The notes beneath the pieces were generated by a model. That model was not told the DNA's origin and ran no database searches. It was given only the letters and a program-made list of their open reading frames with translations. The position numbers and the translations under genes were made by a program. Source: Limonium bicolor (lineage: Eukaryota > Streptophyta > Magnoliopsida > Caryophyllales > Plumbaginaceae). From it: a stretch of DNA of 64,000 nucleotides. The stretch's first letter is position 1, and each line of letters opens with the position of its first letter. Shown here one piece after another: positions 11,650 to 22,099 of the stretch. The DNA lies in the NCBI GenBank assembly GCA_023374045.1, contig CM041778.1, forward strand, positions 97,714,839 to 97,778,838, read 5' to 3'.

Positions 11650-12280
11650 AAGAAATAATTAAAAGGTTAAGATAAACTAGAGAAAATTAAATAACAAAAT
11701 TAGAAAGAAGCAATTAATAGAACAGAGAACTATATTTTTTTTATTAAAGTGAAAATAAAGAAAAAGGACAGGGGAATCTTAATGACAGAAATTAACTGAC
11801 TAGAAATTTGAAGTTAGTAGTTAATATACTGGAAATTATAAGTTAGTTGTTAGTATACTGGAAATTATAAGTTAGTTACTGAAATTAAATGACAGAAACT
11901 TTAAATGACAGAAATTATAAGTTAGTAGTTAAGGACAGAAATTATAAGTTAGTAGTTAAGGACAGAAATTATAAGTTAGTAGTTAAGGACATAAATTATA
12001 AGTTAGTAGTTAAGGACAGAAATTATAAGTTAGTAGTTAATGACAGAAATTTAAAGGACAATGGAAATTAAATGACTGAAAAATAAATGACAATAAAATA
12101 AAGAGCTGAAATTAAATGTCAGAAATTAGATGTCCGAAGTCCGATGTCCGTTAGATGTCCGAAGTTAGATAGTTAGATTGTTAATTAACAACAAAAATAA
12201 TAGAAATAAAAATTAAAGAGCAGTAAAAGCTAACCAGAAAACTCAATAAAATTAAAAACTGTCAGTTAACCGTGCCGGAG
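11650..12280 (-). other. Athila untranslated leader with short tandem repeats
   Basis: About 630 bases between primer site and gag without coding features. From about 11820 to 12066 it holds a run of a 27-bp unit resembling GACAGAAATTATAAGTTAG plus TAGTTAAG: five clean adjacent copies around 11915-12045 and looser copies on either side. Around 12120-12165 there are three short GATGTCCGAAG-like motifs. An ORF of 60 codons over the repeats merely translates the unit. Confidence 0.75.
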
Positions 12281-12298
12281 GTCCCGGCAACGGCGCCA
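12281..12298 (-). other. Primer binding site, tRNA-Asp
   Basis: The plus-strand sequence CCCGGCAACGGCGCCA equals the 3' end of plant tRNA-Asp, so the minus-strand genome would pair with it. It lies 6 bases from the LTR at 12305. tRNA-Asp priming is usual for Athila. This is not a tRNA gene. Confidence 0.92.
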
Positions 12299-12304
12299 AA
12301 AACT

Positions 12305-13832
12305 TGTTGGAGTAAAAGTGTGTTAAACTTCTACCACTTAGGCAGTGTACCTAATCGTTTTGCGGAATAGTGGAATTGTGGGGTGTCGAACTCTTGGGGA
12401 CCTTGCTGTGGTTTAACTGATAGTGTAATTTAACTAAGAATTGTAATTAGACTACTGAACAGAAACTTATCATTTTTTTGAGAGAAATTGTGGTTTAGAA
12501 CTTAATGTAAACAAAACAGTAAAAAGAACAATTAATTAAAACAGATTAATAAAAGCAGTTGTAAAACTCTTTTGTTTTTAAAGAAGCACCCCGGGTTGTT
12601 CTGCTCATCTATTTTACTCAATTATATTATTGTAGACTTTCCCACTTTAGCAATAAACTCAAGAATCTTAATTAGTTTATTGACCGTTCCCTGTCTAATA
12701 AACCCTGATTAATTTAAACAACAAGCGCAATCCCTTGTTCAAGTCATTAATAAATTAATCGCATTATTAACAATTCCTATTGGAGACTGGTTAACCTATA
12801 GGTGAAAACTCACTTCTAGTCGTTAACCTGTTTTGACTTCTCTTGTCTAGAATCTTGTCTCAGCACTGCATTTTGACAAGAAACTACAAATATCACTTTA
12901 ATAAATGGCCTAAATATTAAAGCGCATTAAGGAGGAGAATCAAAATATTGCTTGAACAGATTATATTAGAAAGTCTACGTAACACAGTTTAGTAAAATAA
13001 GCTTGCTTCCCAACCCAGGAGGCTAAGGTTTTTACTCAGACATAATTATACAAACAGACGTCGTAAGCACGACAGCCATTAAAACAAAGTACAGTTAAAG
13101 AAAAGAAAGAGCTCTCTGCATTCGTACGCACTGTATGGAGGAGAATGGAATTCTGTGGAGGAAGTGTAATCTAGAAATGAAGGTGAGAGTTTCAGAGAGT
13201 TGAGTTCTGTGAACCAACGTGCGCAGGTTTATCTGATGAAGTAGCAGTGGTTATATAGAGGAGAGGATGAAGATGAAGAGCTGGAGGATGCGTGCTAGTG
13301 GATGAACAAGATAAGGGAGGTAGATGGATTGGGGCTGCAGAACGCGTGAGGATTTTTAGGACTGTCGGCGGCGCCTGATATTGCTGTCTGTAGGCGCGCA
13401 ACGAAGAAGATAAACAGCACCCAAGTTGTCGCGACATTTATCTCTTGTCCGTCCCTTTACCTGGCTTAATTCCACGGACACATTGCCCTCGTCCGCCTCC
13501 TGTCCGCCTTTCTTTCCACGGACACAACGTGTCCGGGTCTGTGTCCGCCTTTCTTTCCCCGGACGTGTCATGCGTCCGCCCACCGTCCGTTCTTTTATCC
13601 GCGGACACACCACGGTTATAATTAAGTCCTGTCCGGGTTTGTGTCCGGCCAAACATCCCCGGACGCCTCTGTCTTGTCCGGCCCGTGTCCGGCCAAACAA
13701 CCGCGGACAGAATTAATTTGTTTTCTATTTTCCTGCAATCTTCAACCGGCTCCAGATTCTTCGTTATAAGTCCGCTTAACTCGCCGTTTGTTGCGTTGGA
13801 AAGCTTGTGAAATAAACTATTTGATTCCAACA
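12305..13832 (-). repeat. 5' LTR of Athila element
   Basis: A 1528-bp LTR bounded by TGTTGGAG at 12305 and TTCCAACA at 13832, the short inverted ends common in this lineage. It adjoins the tRNA-Asp primer site. It contains a GTCCG/CGGAC array (13447-13710). The partner LTR lies beyond the left edge of the window. Confidence 0.88.
13447..13710. repeat. GTCCG/CGGAC array inside Athila LTR
   Basis: Roughly twenty GTCCG or CGGAC words in 260 bases, many in inverted pairs such as GTCCGCCTTTCTTTCC followed by ACGGACAC. Open frames on both strands over this region are by-products of the repeat. Confidence 0.85.
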
Positions 13833-13944
13833 CTTTTTCCTGTATTTGATACATAAAATCTATCAGTCCATATCAAGACATAAATCTTAGGAAAAACATA
13901 CGATAAGTGAGTAATATTATCCTGAAAGTGAGTGAGTATAAGGT

Positions 13945-14490
13945 AAATTAAACCCATAAATGTCTATGTATTTCTCACTTATCAATGGAGCTTTTAATTT
14001 GGCTGCAGATAATGGTGCGGTTGGGGGGATCGTTAGAGACCATAAGGGTAGATGGGTTGCTGGCTTCATCAAGTCTTTTGGAAGAAGAGGCATCCTGCAC
14101 TCTGAAGCCTTGGCCCTACAGACAGCAATTAAATTCGCAAAGGAGAAGAAGTTGGAGCATGTTACCATCTGCTCAGATTCATCATTGTTGGTTGATCATT
14201 TCCACAGCTGCCCTGATCACCTGCCGATCCGTCCTATTATTATGGAGTGTCATAATCTGTTGTACCCTGATTGGGATCTGAAAGTTGTGTTTAATTCTAG
14301 AATTTCAAATAGAATAGCAGATAGATTTGCAAAGCTTGGGATTCACAGATCCCAGGGTATGTACGAGCTGTTGTCTCCTCCTTCCTGCATTTTTCATATG
14401 TTGGAAGATGAACAATGTCCTTAATTCTGAAATAATATGAGGCCCGCCCTCCCTTTTTCTGACCAAAAAAATAAAAGAAAGAAAAATTTA
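13945..14490 (+). pseudogene. 5'-truncated LINE, RNase H domain and A-rich 3' end
   Basis: A 154-codon frame (13960-14424) encodes an RVT_3-type RNase H domain as found at the C-terminus of plant LINE ORF2: GAVGGIVRDHKGRWVAGFI, LHSEALALQTAIKFA with the catalytic Glu, ICSDSSLLVDHF with Asp, and SNRIADRFAKLG with the last Asp. The first strand, which holds the first Asp, is damaged (LINGAFN where DGAFN is expected). The stop is followed by a CT-rich stretch and an A-rich tail (about 14464-14490), the usual LINE 3' end. Everything upstream of RNase H is missing. A domesticated RNase H gene is less likely given the truncation. Confidence 0.8.
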
Positions 14491-14518
14491 TGCTTCAGTT
14501 TTTATTTCCAACATAATA

Positions 14519-14753
14519 CTACCTCCGTTCCACTTTAACTTTCCTGTTTGCTTTTAGCACGTTTTCCATTTCAATATTAAACACATAATATAAAATAATT
14601 TTATAAGGTAAATTTCTACAGCATATACTTTTTCACATAAGGATTTCATTACAAACTTAGATTCGTAAAATTATGTTATCTTATATGTTAAATATTGAAG
14701 TCAAACGACATGTCCAAATAATAAACAAGAAGGTCAAACAGGGAGAGAGGGAG
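14519..14753. mobile_element. Stowaway-type MITE, copy 1
   Basis: A 235-bp element with terminal inverted repeats CTACCTCCGTTCCA and GGGAGAGAGGGAG, flanked by the dinucleotide TA on both sides (14517-14518 and 14754-14755), as expected for Tc1/mariner-related Stowaway MITEs. The internal sequence is about 80% alike to 48285-48521. No coding capacity. Confidence 0.9.
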
Positions 14754-14755
14754 TA

Positions 14756-16017
14756 ATATTTAACTGTATCCTCACTATTCGGAAAATAAGACTTTTAAAA
14801 TTAACATAATTACTCTTTCAAATGATATTTGGTCACTACGCACAATCAGAATCAATTCGCTCAGTCGAAAATGACCATCTTGCCCCTACTTCAATATTTT
14901 CTAAAAATTACTATATTTACCAATAATTTGTGACATATTACGAAGCGCATCCAAATTTCATTACGCGCAGTCGGAATTCCAATACGCTCAGTCGAAAAAT
15001 AACCAATTTAGGTGCTAACGTAGGCAAAATTTATTAAAAAACTGTACGATAAAAGCAAAATAGGATTCCAAAGTACTTAAGAAGAAATAACACATATATC
15101 AAAAAAAAATTATCAGCAAAGTAGACCATGACAAAGTAGACGAAAAGACGAACGCGTCGACGCAAACGGATCGAAAAACGGAGCTATAACGAAGAAGATA
15201 TGGTGATTTTAGTCATATAACCAAGAAAATTTATAGCCATCTAAATAAATTACTCCACTCACATTATTTAAAAAATAAAATTACTCCACTCAGTCAACCA
15301 CAAAATACAAAAGAAATTAAGTGAATGACAGTTTAAAGTGTCAGAGCAGTCTTAGTGGAGTGGATCCACTCATATTATCAATAAGAAAAAAGAAAAAAAA
15401 AACTCTATAATAATGCGGATTCGACTCATTTTCTCTCTTAAAGGTTCTTTATTTGCTATTAATTCTCGTTGGTTGTCTACACTTTCTCATAACTGTCTAT
15501 TGGTTGTTTTTTGAAGAAATAGTTAAGAATTTTATTATTGGAGTAAATAGAATTCAGTATTAAATAAAACATATTATTTTGATGACATGACACATAAAAG
15601 GACTCATATTTTTGTGGTTGCCCTAGGGACAAACACTTTGGCGTAATTCCCACGGTAGTAAAGATATTTCGTCCATTCAGCCTCACAGATCATTAGATAA
15701 TTGAAATAATTAGTAAACGTATATTTCCCTTTAAGTTTAATTTTTACTTTCAAAGAGAAATAATAGTTACAGAGGTTGATGAAGACGACATTATACATAC
15801 AGTAATATGGGAAAAGATAGAATAAGAATCCAATATGAGTTAGGATAGCATCTTGCCACACGACACCGCAGCATTGGGCCTTTTATAGAAAGATGAACTT
15901 GTTACAGGCGGAAAATTTAAATGTGACATGCAAATATATACTCGTTCTAGCTCTCTTGATATTAGCTTGAGGTTATAAAACAAGATACTATATTGCTAGA
16001 CATCTTGGTCGAAGCTG
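14756..16017. other. AT-rich spacer, no gene recognised
   Basis: No coding region, tRNA or clear transposon end seen. A short phrase related to CGCTCAGTCGAAAA occurs at about 14858 and 14985. Two overlapping minus-strand frames (15477-15861) have no recognisable domain and a composition typical of random AT-rich DNA. Confidence 0.6.
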
Positions 16018-16019
16018 AT

Positions 16020-16605
16020 ACTAGTCTTTTTTTTTTGAAGAAAAGAGAGTCTATATATTAAGATACGAGTTGGTGTACACGTTCGTCCGGCATTTAAAAC
16101 CGGAGTCCATGAACCCTTGTTACAACGGGCATGGTTAGCTAAGCTATGCGAAGCTATGTTAACATGTCGCGGAATGTAATAAAACTGAAGATCGTAAAGC
16201 GACCAACTGAAACATGAATATTGTTCAGTATTGTCAGTGTGATGGTAGCAAAGGAGACGGACCCCCCTTGTCCAGATAGCGGATAACATTCTGACAATCT
16301 GAAAGAACTCGACAAAACGCATATCCAAAAGCAGCAGCCAGCTCAAGGGCGATGGCAATAGCATGGGCTTCAGCATCCGAAACTAGCATGGGTGCTCGAA
16401 CGTGCATGCATCTGACTGCAAGCAACTGCTTCCCCTGTCGAGCTACCACAGCATAACCGACATCATGTTGTGAATCTAAACTGGCATCCACCCATAGCTC
16501 TATGTAATCCGGATGACGCTGGCGGTGAATCTCCAATGACAGCAAAGGGAACGAAGAAGTATGCATAGTTGTCGTTGAAATGAAAGATAATGAGAGGCAT
16601 GGCAC
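16020..16605 (-). pseudogene. LINE RNase H domain and 3' end
   Basis: Residues HPDYIELWVDASLDSQHDVGYAVVARQGKQL carry the first RNase H strand with its Asp; VSDAEAHAIAIALELAAAFG carries the Glu and VLSDCQNVIRYLDKG the second Asp. A frame change near 16250 leads to a frame reading FYIPRHVNIASHSLANHARC, the last helix, where the final Asp is replaced (ASHSLA instead of AD.LA). This is the C-terminal end of ORF2, followed by the poly(A). Confidence 0.82.
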
Positions 16606-16690
16606 CAGCCCTGATTAAGATCCCGCACATGGCCATGATTGAGCTGACATCTTGCATACCACAACTTCCAGAGGAATTCCAGATACTCAG

Positions 16691-17880
16691 TCACTCTGTT
16701 CTTAGGAGAGTCTGTGCAAAGAGAATGAAGCCAATCTCGGAATGCATGGTCGGTACGTACTTGCTGGGGCAGAGAAAAACCAAAATAGTTCCAAAGTGAA
16801 TGTACCGCTGGGCATTGATAGAAACATGAAGCATAGTTTCTGGTGAATCACAGAGAAGACAAGCAACGGGCATGTTCACTTTGATGCGGTCCTTGACCGC
16901 AGTCTTAGAAGTCTTAGAAGGGAGCTTAGATGCAAGTAACTTCCATCCAAAAAGATGTAACCTTGGCGGCAAAGGAAGAGCCCAGAAAGCTTTATAAGCC
17001 AACATGCTAGAATCAGAAGCAGAAGCTGCGGGCTGGTCATAGTTCGACATTAGTTGATCTGCATGATATGCCGATTTAACAGTGAACAACTTACTTGACG
17101 TGAGGCCCCAGTACCAAAAATCCCATGTGGAGTATGACGGATCAGCTGGTGAAGGCAAAGGAATTTGCAAAATATAATGAAGATCAGGTGGATCACACCA
17201 TTGAGCAAGAAGTTGGCGATTCCATTCATTTGGCCTCTGAATCAAAGTAGCGACCGACGAGAGTTTGCGCACCAAAGGAGGAAGAAAGTAGGGGAATAAC
17301 TTGCCTCCAGGCTTGGAAGGAAGCCAACGAGCCGTTATACTAGTAGTCTGGCCATTAACAATGGCACGTCGACTCCCAAATTCAACCAACTCCCGTACAG
17401 CCAATAGAGCTCTCCAAATTGGGGTTGCGTTTGAGCCTGGCTTGGCTTCTAACCATGAAACAGAAGACAAATATTTCGCATGGTAAAACTGTGATAAAAG
17501 GGATTGGGGAGTGGAAACAATGCGCCACAATTGCTTGGCCAGCAAAGCACGATTAAAACTACGAAGTTCCCGAAACCCCAAACCTCCTGATGACTTATCT
17601 TTGCAAAGGACAGACCACTTAACCAATGAATTGAAGACCTCTGGGTAGTGCCACCCCACCAGAAATTATTTATCAGCTGCGTGATTTTCTTAAGCAAAGT
17701 ACGGGGCAACAAAATAACAGACATGGCATAAGTGGGAATAGATTGGAGCACGGCTTTGACAAGTGCTGTGCTGCCCGCATATGATACTTGTGAGACCATC
17801 TTTGGATACGCTTCATAACTCTATCTTTGATGTAATTGAAAATGGAGCATCTATTCTTACCAATGGTACTAGGAAACCCG
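16691..17880 (-). pseudogene. LINE ORF2 region between RT and RNase H (zf-RVT)
   Basis: The 322-codon frame 17659-16691 contains WSVLCKDKSSGGLGFRELRSFNRALLAKQLWRI, the conserved post-RT block of plant LINEs, and the zf-RVT segment FWALPLPPRLHLFGWKLL..LPSKTSKTAVKDR..ACLLCDSPETMLHV. Two neighbouring frames (17449-17880) hold the preceding thumb region, including MVSQVSYAGSTALVKAVLQSIPTYAMS. The domain assignment rests on these blocks; the function of zf-RVT is not established. Confidence 0.85.
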
Positions 17881-17890
17881 AGATAGAGGC

Positions 17891-18584
17891 CTAAATCTGC
17901 CACTGTTGTGTGTTAAGTTCAGTGCTATTGCTGACTTCAAAGAGAAAGAGAGGCCATGTGACAACATAACTGCCGATTTCATGGGTGTTGACACACTGAC
18001 CCGATGCTGCTTTAAAATTATCAAGAATACCCTGAAGAGCTCGAGCATTATGAACTGTAGCTTTCCCAAAAATGACACAGTCGTCAGCGAATAGGAGATT
18101 AGTGACTGGCGTAACCAGACCAGGGAGAGTAAACCCGGAATAAATCCCTGAGGTTGCTGCAATCTTCAGAGAAGCAGTAAGAGTTTCCATGCAGATTATA
18201 AATAAGATCGGTGAAAGGGGATCACCCTGCCTAAGACCCCGCTGAGGAGTGAATACCTGTCCTGGATAACCATTGACAACCACAGATGAGCGGACAGAGG
18301 TAATACATAATCTAACCAAAGAAACCCATGATGCGTGAAACCCCATACTAGAGAGAACATCAAGAACGAAACTCCACTCTATCCTGTCAAAGGCCTTCGA
18401 CATGTCAACCTTGAATGCAAAATATCCTCGTTGTTTTGCCTCAGATCGCCACATGCTATGTAGTATTTCATGAGAGAGCAAAATCTGATCTGAAATCATG
18501 CGATCATGGACAAAAGCCGCCTGATTATCCGAGATGACCAATGGTAAAATATCTGCTATTCTGTTGACAAGAACCTTCGAAATA
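17891..18584 (-). pseudogene. LINE reverse transcriptase, N-terminally truncated
   Basis: Encodes VISDNQAAFVHDRMISDQILLSHEI, GYFAFKVDMSKAFDRIEWSFVLDVL (first catalytic Asp), GLRQGDPLSPILFIICMETLT, and LLFADDCVIFG with the catalytic Asp pair. The frame can be followed upstream to about 18584 (KVLVNRIADILP), where the target duplication begins, so the endonuclease and RT N-terminus are absent. The RT active site itself is intact, but the frame is lost after the ADD motif, near 17980. Confidence 0.9.
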
Positions 18585-18595
18585 ATACTAGTCTT

Positions 18596-19199
18596 AAATA
18601 ATGAATCTGGCTACAGATGTTTTGGAATTATTTTGTTAAAACCACAAATGAAAAGGGTCTTTATATACACCTACGTCCACTTAACCGGTTTCCTAGGTGC
18701 TAACGCCTTCTGTAATATACAAGTGTAACTACGATTGTCAAGGGCCGACTTTTGAATAACATTCGACTATGAATTGTCAGGGGCCGCGCGAACGCAGGCC
18801 CCCACTACCACAAATTTTGATGTACATTCTCCCACTTGGGGAGATGTTAGACTAGCACCCTATCAATGTGCAATGATAGTCACTAGTCCAGGCCATAGAT
18901 CTTATTGATCATCCATTGACCCCATCCAGGTAAGTGAATTGTAAGGTAGTTGGTCTCTTCTATTTATACTTTGTTATCAGATGACACGGTTCCACAACTA
19001 CGATGTGGGATGTCCGAGTCCACAGCTGAATGAATAATTCGCTGAATAAATAAATTGCATGAAACGAGACGAAGAGCACAGCATCAAAACAACATTTAAC
19101 TGATCTCGTCATTCATTAGATATGTTTATTTGCTTGCACCAATGCCGGGTACACAATTAGTAGACATAGACCATAACAGCAAATATTTTACAAAAGAGG
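18596..19199. other. Intergenic DNA, unclassified
   Basis: No coding region recognised. The stretch 18780-18960 (with GTACATTCTCCCACTTGGGG and later GGTTCCACAACTACGATGTGGG) looks like degraded LTR-retrotransposon leader or LTR sequence, but no ends or domains support this. Confidence 0.4.
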
Positions 19200-21550
19200 G
19201 AATACTAACATAAAATCCTCTCTTCTCTGCTCCATGGCCAACTTCTCACGATCTCCTCTCTCAAGCTCAGTGTCCGCATACATGAAAAGAGATTGGTAGA
19301 GTATTCGCATACATGGCGATTAAGATGAAGGCGATTAAGAATATGATAGAGGAAGTATGATGATTTGTTGTAGGAGTAGTTTCCCCCTATGGAGGGATCG
19401 TCGTCCTCTCGAGCCAGCATCATTGTTCCGTGTGGTTGTCGCGCGCTGCCTTTATCGCCAACGTCGTCCTCTAAAGTTACAGGCATCCATGGGAGCCACC
19501 GTCGTGCTTGCTTACAGGTATTATTATCTCACTAGTACTCTCTACCTCGCAGGTCTTCTTCCCTTCCTTCCCCTAATCTTTCCATCAATTAGATCAGGCC
19601 TTCCCAATATCCCTCGATCTATACTCTCTTTGCTCTACTTTCATTTCATCTGATAAGATCTAGGGTAGGGGCTTAGATTTGTTTTGAACATTTTGTGCTA
19701 ATATCGTTGACTAGATTAGCTAAGCTGATGAATAAGTCATACTCATGCTTAGAACACTCGCTGAATTACTCTGGAGTCTCATCCCTTATTAGCTGGTTTT
19801 TTTTAACGTGGGAACCTGCAGCCGTGCGACGTATGTGCGACTAAACCAAAGATAACCGTGTGTGACAGTGCCCAACTGAAGGGGTTGTTTTAGAGGATTT
19901 GAACTCGGGATTCCATGTGTCCAGTTTACTCAAGTTTTGACTGGTCAAAACCATAGTTGCTTACAATTTCGGTTTTTTTTTTCATAATTTCGTGTTAGAT
20001 GTTTAGACACACACTCAACGTCCTCAGGTATCTCTCTCTATCCTCTCCCATTGTCTGGTGGATTTTGATATCAATTCTGATGGAACAGCTGAGCTGCACT
20101 GATTCTGTTGGAAGGCAGATTATTCTATCATTTTAAAGTTAGCTATAATGCAAGTTTTTTTTAAGCTTTCCGCTCAGGATTTGGTTCCTATATTTGATAG
20201 TCTAGCATTTCTTGGACTGTGACTATGTTCAATTTTCTTGTGATTTCAACTGTTTGCTTGGGTGAATCGTGATAGTTATCTGCCTTAAGAGATTGTCAAG
20301 GTCTAAAGGTATGAACTATTTGCGTGCCTTCATTTACAGATTTTTCATGGCAAAACAGGGCTCTTATATGTTTACTTTAGGACTTCTTGGCCTGTTCTGT
20401 AATAGTTTGGCTAGTACTATCTACACATCCTCCTGGGTCGATCTACTGGGATGAAATCTAAGGATATGGGGAAATTTCCAATGAAGAAACAACTGCTATT
20501 GAATTAATGACCAAGTTATTCAGCTTTGAAGAAAATAGATTTATTTTTTTCTCTGTAACTAGCAGTATCTATGTATAAAGAGAGAAAACTTCAGAACTTG
20601 AACTGTTGAAGGATGTCCTGTAAGAATGAAACTCAGTTTACCAGCTGCTAACCTTGGTGGTAACTTTGTTGTCAAAATTTTTGTAAGTGCAAGTGACGTC
20701 CAGAATATGTGATGGACACTTTGGCAGTTAGCATTTTGATCTGCTATGTTGCCACTCTTAAATGGGCATTGCATGCTTGGATAGAAACATTTCTTGTATG
20801 CTCTATTAGTTTAATCCTATCATATAGTTTACTGGTATACTTTGGGAGGCATGGTCTCTGTTCATTTGGGGCAAAGTCTCTGGTTTTGACGTGGACACAA
20901 GCCTAGTCTTTAAAATTATTGAACATGAGGAGTCGTCTTATAAATGATTGTCAGTGTAAAATGATTAGTAACTGTAATCTAATGCTAATGACAAACAGTA
21001 CATGAAATGAACACTATTGTGCTATTTAGGCTTAATGTTCCCCACATCTCTTTTTTAAGTTAAAATATCCTTCTTTATTTGAATTAAAATTTAGTACCAA
21101 CTATGGACGCATCGTTAGCTTACAGTTAGTGTTAAGACTGAGCTTTCTTGATTCTGCGGTGAAGCTTCAACTGATTGAGACCCAGTCGTTTGCCTGATAT
21201 TTGTGGCAATTATCATGACTTATGTACCTCTATGTATATACTGAAAAATCACTACTTTTGATTTTTGCCAAAAAAAAATTCCCAATTTATTGCGTCAGAT
21301 TGCTGGTACTGGAGATTTCAACCTAAAGCTCAAAGCATTAACTATGGCAAAGGAGCAGCTTTACCGAGAGCTGCTGCTGAATCGTACGCTGACCAACCAT
21401 CTACCTAACATAGGACATGAAAACAGCAAGTCAATATACTTCCATTAGGTCTATGACGAACTTGTTCTTTTTTTCTTTCTCTAAATGATATATAGTTCTA
21501 AGGAAAATTTGAAAAAATCTACCTAGATATCATAATTGTGTAATTGTCTC
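19200..21550 (+). other. Possible spliced plant transcript unit or captured gene fragments, unidentified
   Basis: Not recognised. A GC-richer block (19357-19560) has an ATG at 19490 (MGATVVLAY) followed by TACAG/GTATT, which could be a donor. A distinct exon-like block at 21297-21440 follows a pyrimidine tract and TGCGTCAG and reads IAGTGDFNLKLKALTMAKEQ..LYRELLLNRTLTNHLPN before a stop. The T-rich sequence between has the composition of plant introns. No domain, promoter or poly(A) signal was identified, and the ORFs here are short. A degraded host gene, a long non-coding RNA, or gene pieces carried by a transposon are all possible. Confidence 0.3.
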
Positions 21551-21553
21551 TAA

Positions 21554-21562
21554 TTTAATAAT
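21554..21562. repeat. MULE target duplication TTTAATAAT, left copy
   Basis: Nine bases TTTAATAAT precede the left end at 21563 and recur after the right end at 30890-30898. Nine-base duplications are the norm for Mutator-like transposases. Confidence 0.9.
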
Positions 21563-21680
21563 GGGGTTGCTATTCGCAGTACAAAATTACTAATCACCGC
21601 CGCATACAAAATTTTTTTAATTTATATTGACGTTGTACACATGTTAAATGTGTCGCTGTGTTTTTTTTTTCGAAAAATGA
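21563..21680. repeat. MULE left terminal inverted repeat
   Basis: Matches the inverted sequence of 30775-30889. The outer 40 bases are nearly identical; the inner part shares TTGTACACATGT and a T-rich run. It contains two GTACAAA-type words, likely transposase contact sites by analogy. Confidence 0.9.
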
Positions 21681-21825
21681 TATTTGAAAGTAATTTACCG
21701 AAGTAGTTTGTAGTTGATTAGTAGCGAATTTTACTACTTACTTTTTTGTTCAAATCAGAACAGGAACATTTTTTGTTGGATTACATTTTTTATGTGTTTA
21801 TATTATTAATTTGACTTAAAATTAA

Positions 21826-21870
21826 TTGTACTGCGAATAGCAAATACTTTACTATTCGCAGTACAAAATT
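21826..21870. repeat. Subterminal inverted pair of TIR motifs
   Basis: TTGTACTGCGAATAGCAAA (21826-21843) is followed after eight bases by CTATTCGCAGTACAAAATT (21852-21870). These are the outermost TIR words in tail-to-tail orientation, 265-310 bp inside the left end. The segment 21563-21843 therefore has its own TIR-like ends. Confidence 0.8.
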
Positions 21871-22099
21871 TTTTTTCACCAAACTTAGTTGAATAAGTTT
21901 GAATGTTACGGGGAGACACTTTTTTTGAAATAATAGACTTGAATAACCAAATTTAAGTCAATATGAGTAAAACAAACAACTAAGTTAAAGAGAAACTAAG
22001 TTACAACAACTAATTTATAGAAAAACTTTTACAACAACTAAGTTAAAGAAAAACTAAGGTACAACGTTGATTCAACTATCTAACCTAGACTGTATTCGA

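Larger units (their letters stand above)
1..13832 (-). mobile_element. Athila-type Ty3/gypsy retrotransposon, left end outside window
   Basis: A minus-strand LTR retrotransposon. In transcription order it shows a 5' LTR (12305-13832), a tRNA-Asp primer site (12281-12298), a leader with tandem repeats, gag (11610-10404 continuing at 1581-1150), protease (1114-638) and the first part of reverse transcriptase (608-1). The 3' half lies beyond the left edge. The gag style, the DLGAS protease and the tRNA-Asp primer are typical of the Athila lineage. A complete chromovirus (1582-10403) sits inside gag. Stops and single-base shifts in every domain make it non-autonomous as read. Target duplication cannot be tested because the other LTR is outside. 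Confidence 0.9.
16018..18595 (-). mobile_element. 5'-truncated LINE with 11-bp target duplication
   Basis: Minus-strand non-LTR retrotransposon remnant: part of RT, the zf-RVT region, RNase H and a terminal poly(A), visible as a T run at 16027-16036. ATACTAGTCTT occurs at 16018-16028 and again at 18585-18595, bracketing the element as a target duplication. The 5' end is cut inside the RT fingers, the usual result of incomplete target-primed reverse transcription. The coding region is broken into several frames. Confidence 0.92.

Noticed and set aside
12281..12298. tRNA-Asp gene
   Set aside because: Only the 3' end of the tRNA is present, next to an LTR; it is a primer binding site.
13426..13854. 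Overlapping ORFs on both strands in the Athila LTR
   Set aside because: Both follow the GTCCG/CGGAC array; no domain, and both lie inside an LTR.
13960..14424. Stand-alone RNase H host gene
   Set aside because: First strand damaged, no upstream gene structure, and an A-rich LINE-like 3' tail follows.
15477..15861. Two overlapping minus-strand ORFs
   Set aside because: AT-rich composition, no domain, no promoter or splice context.
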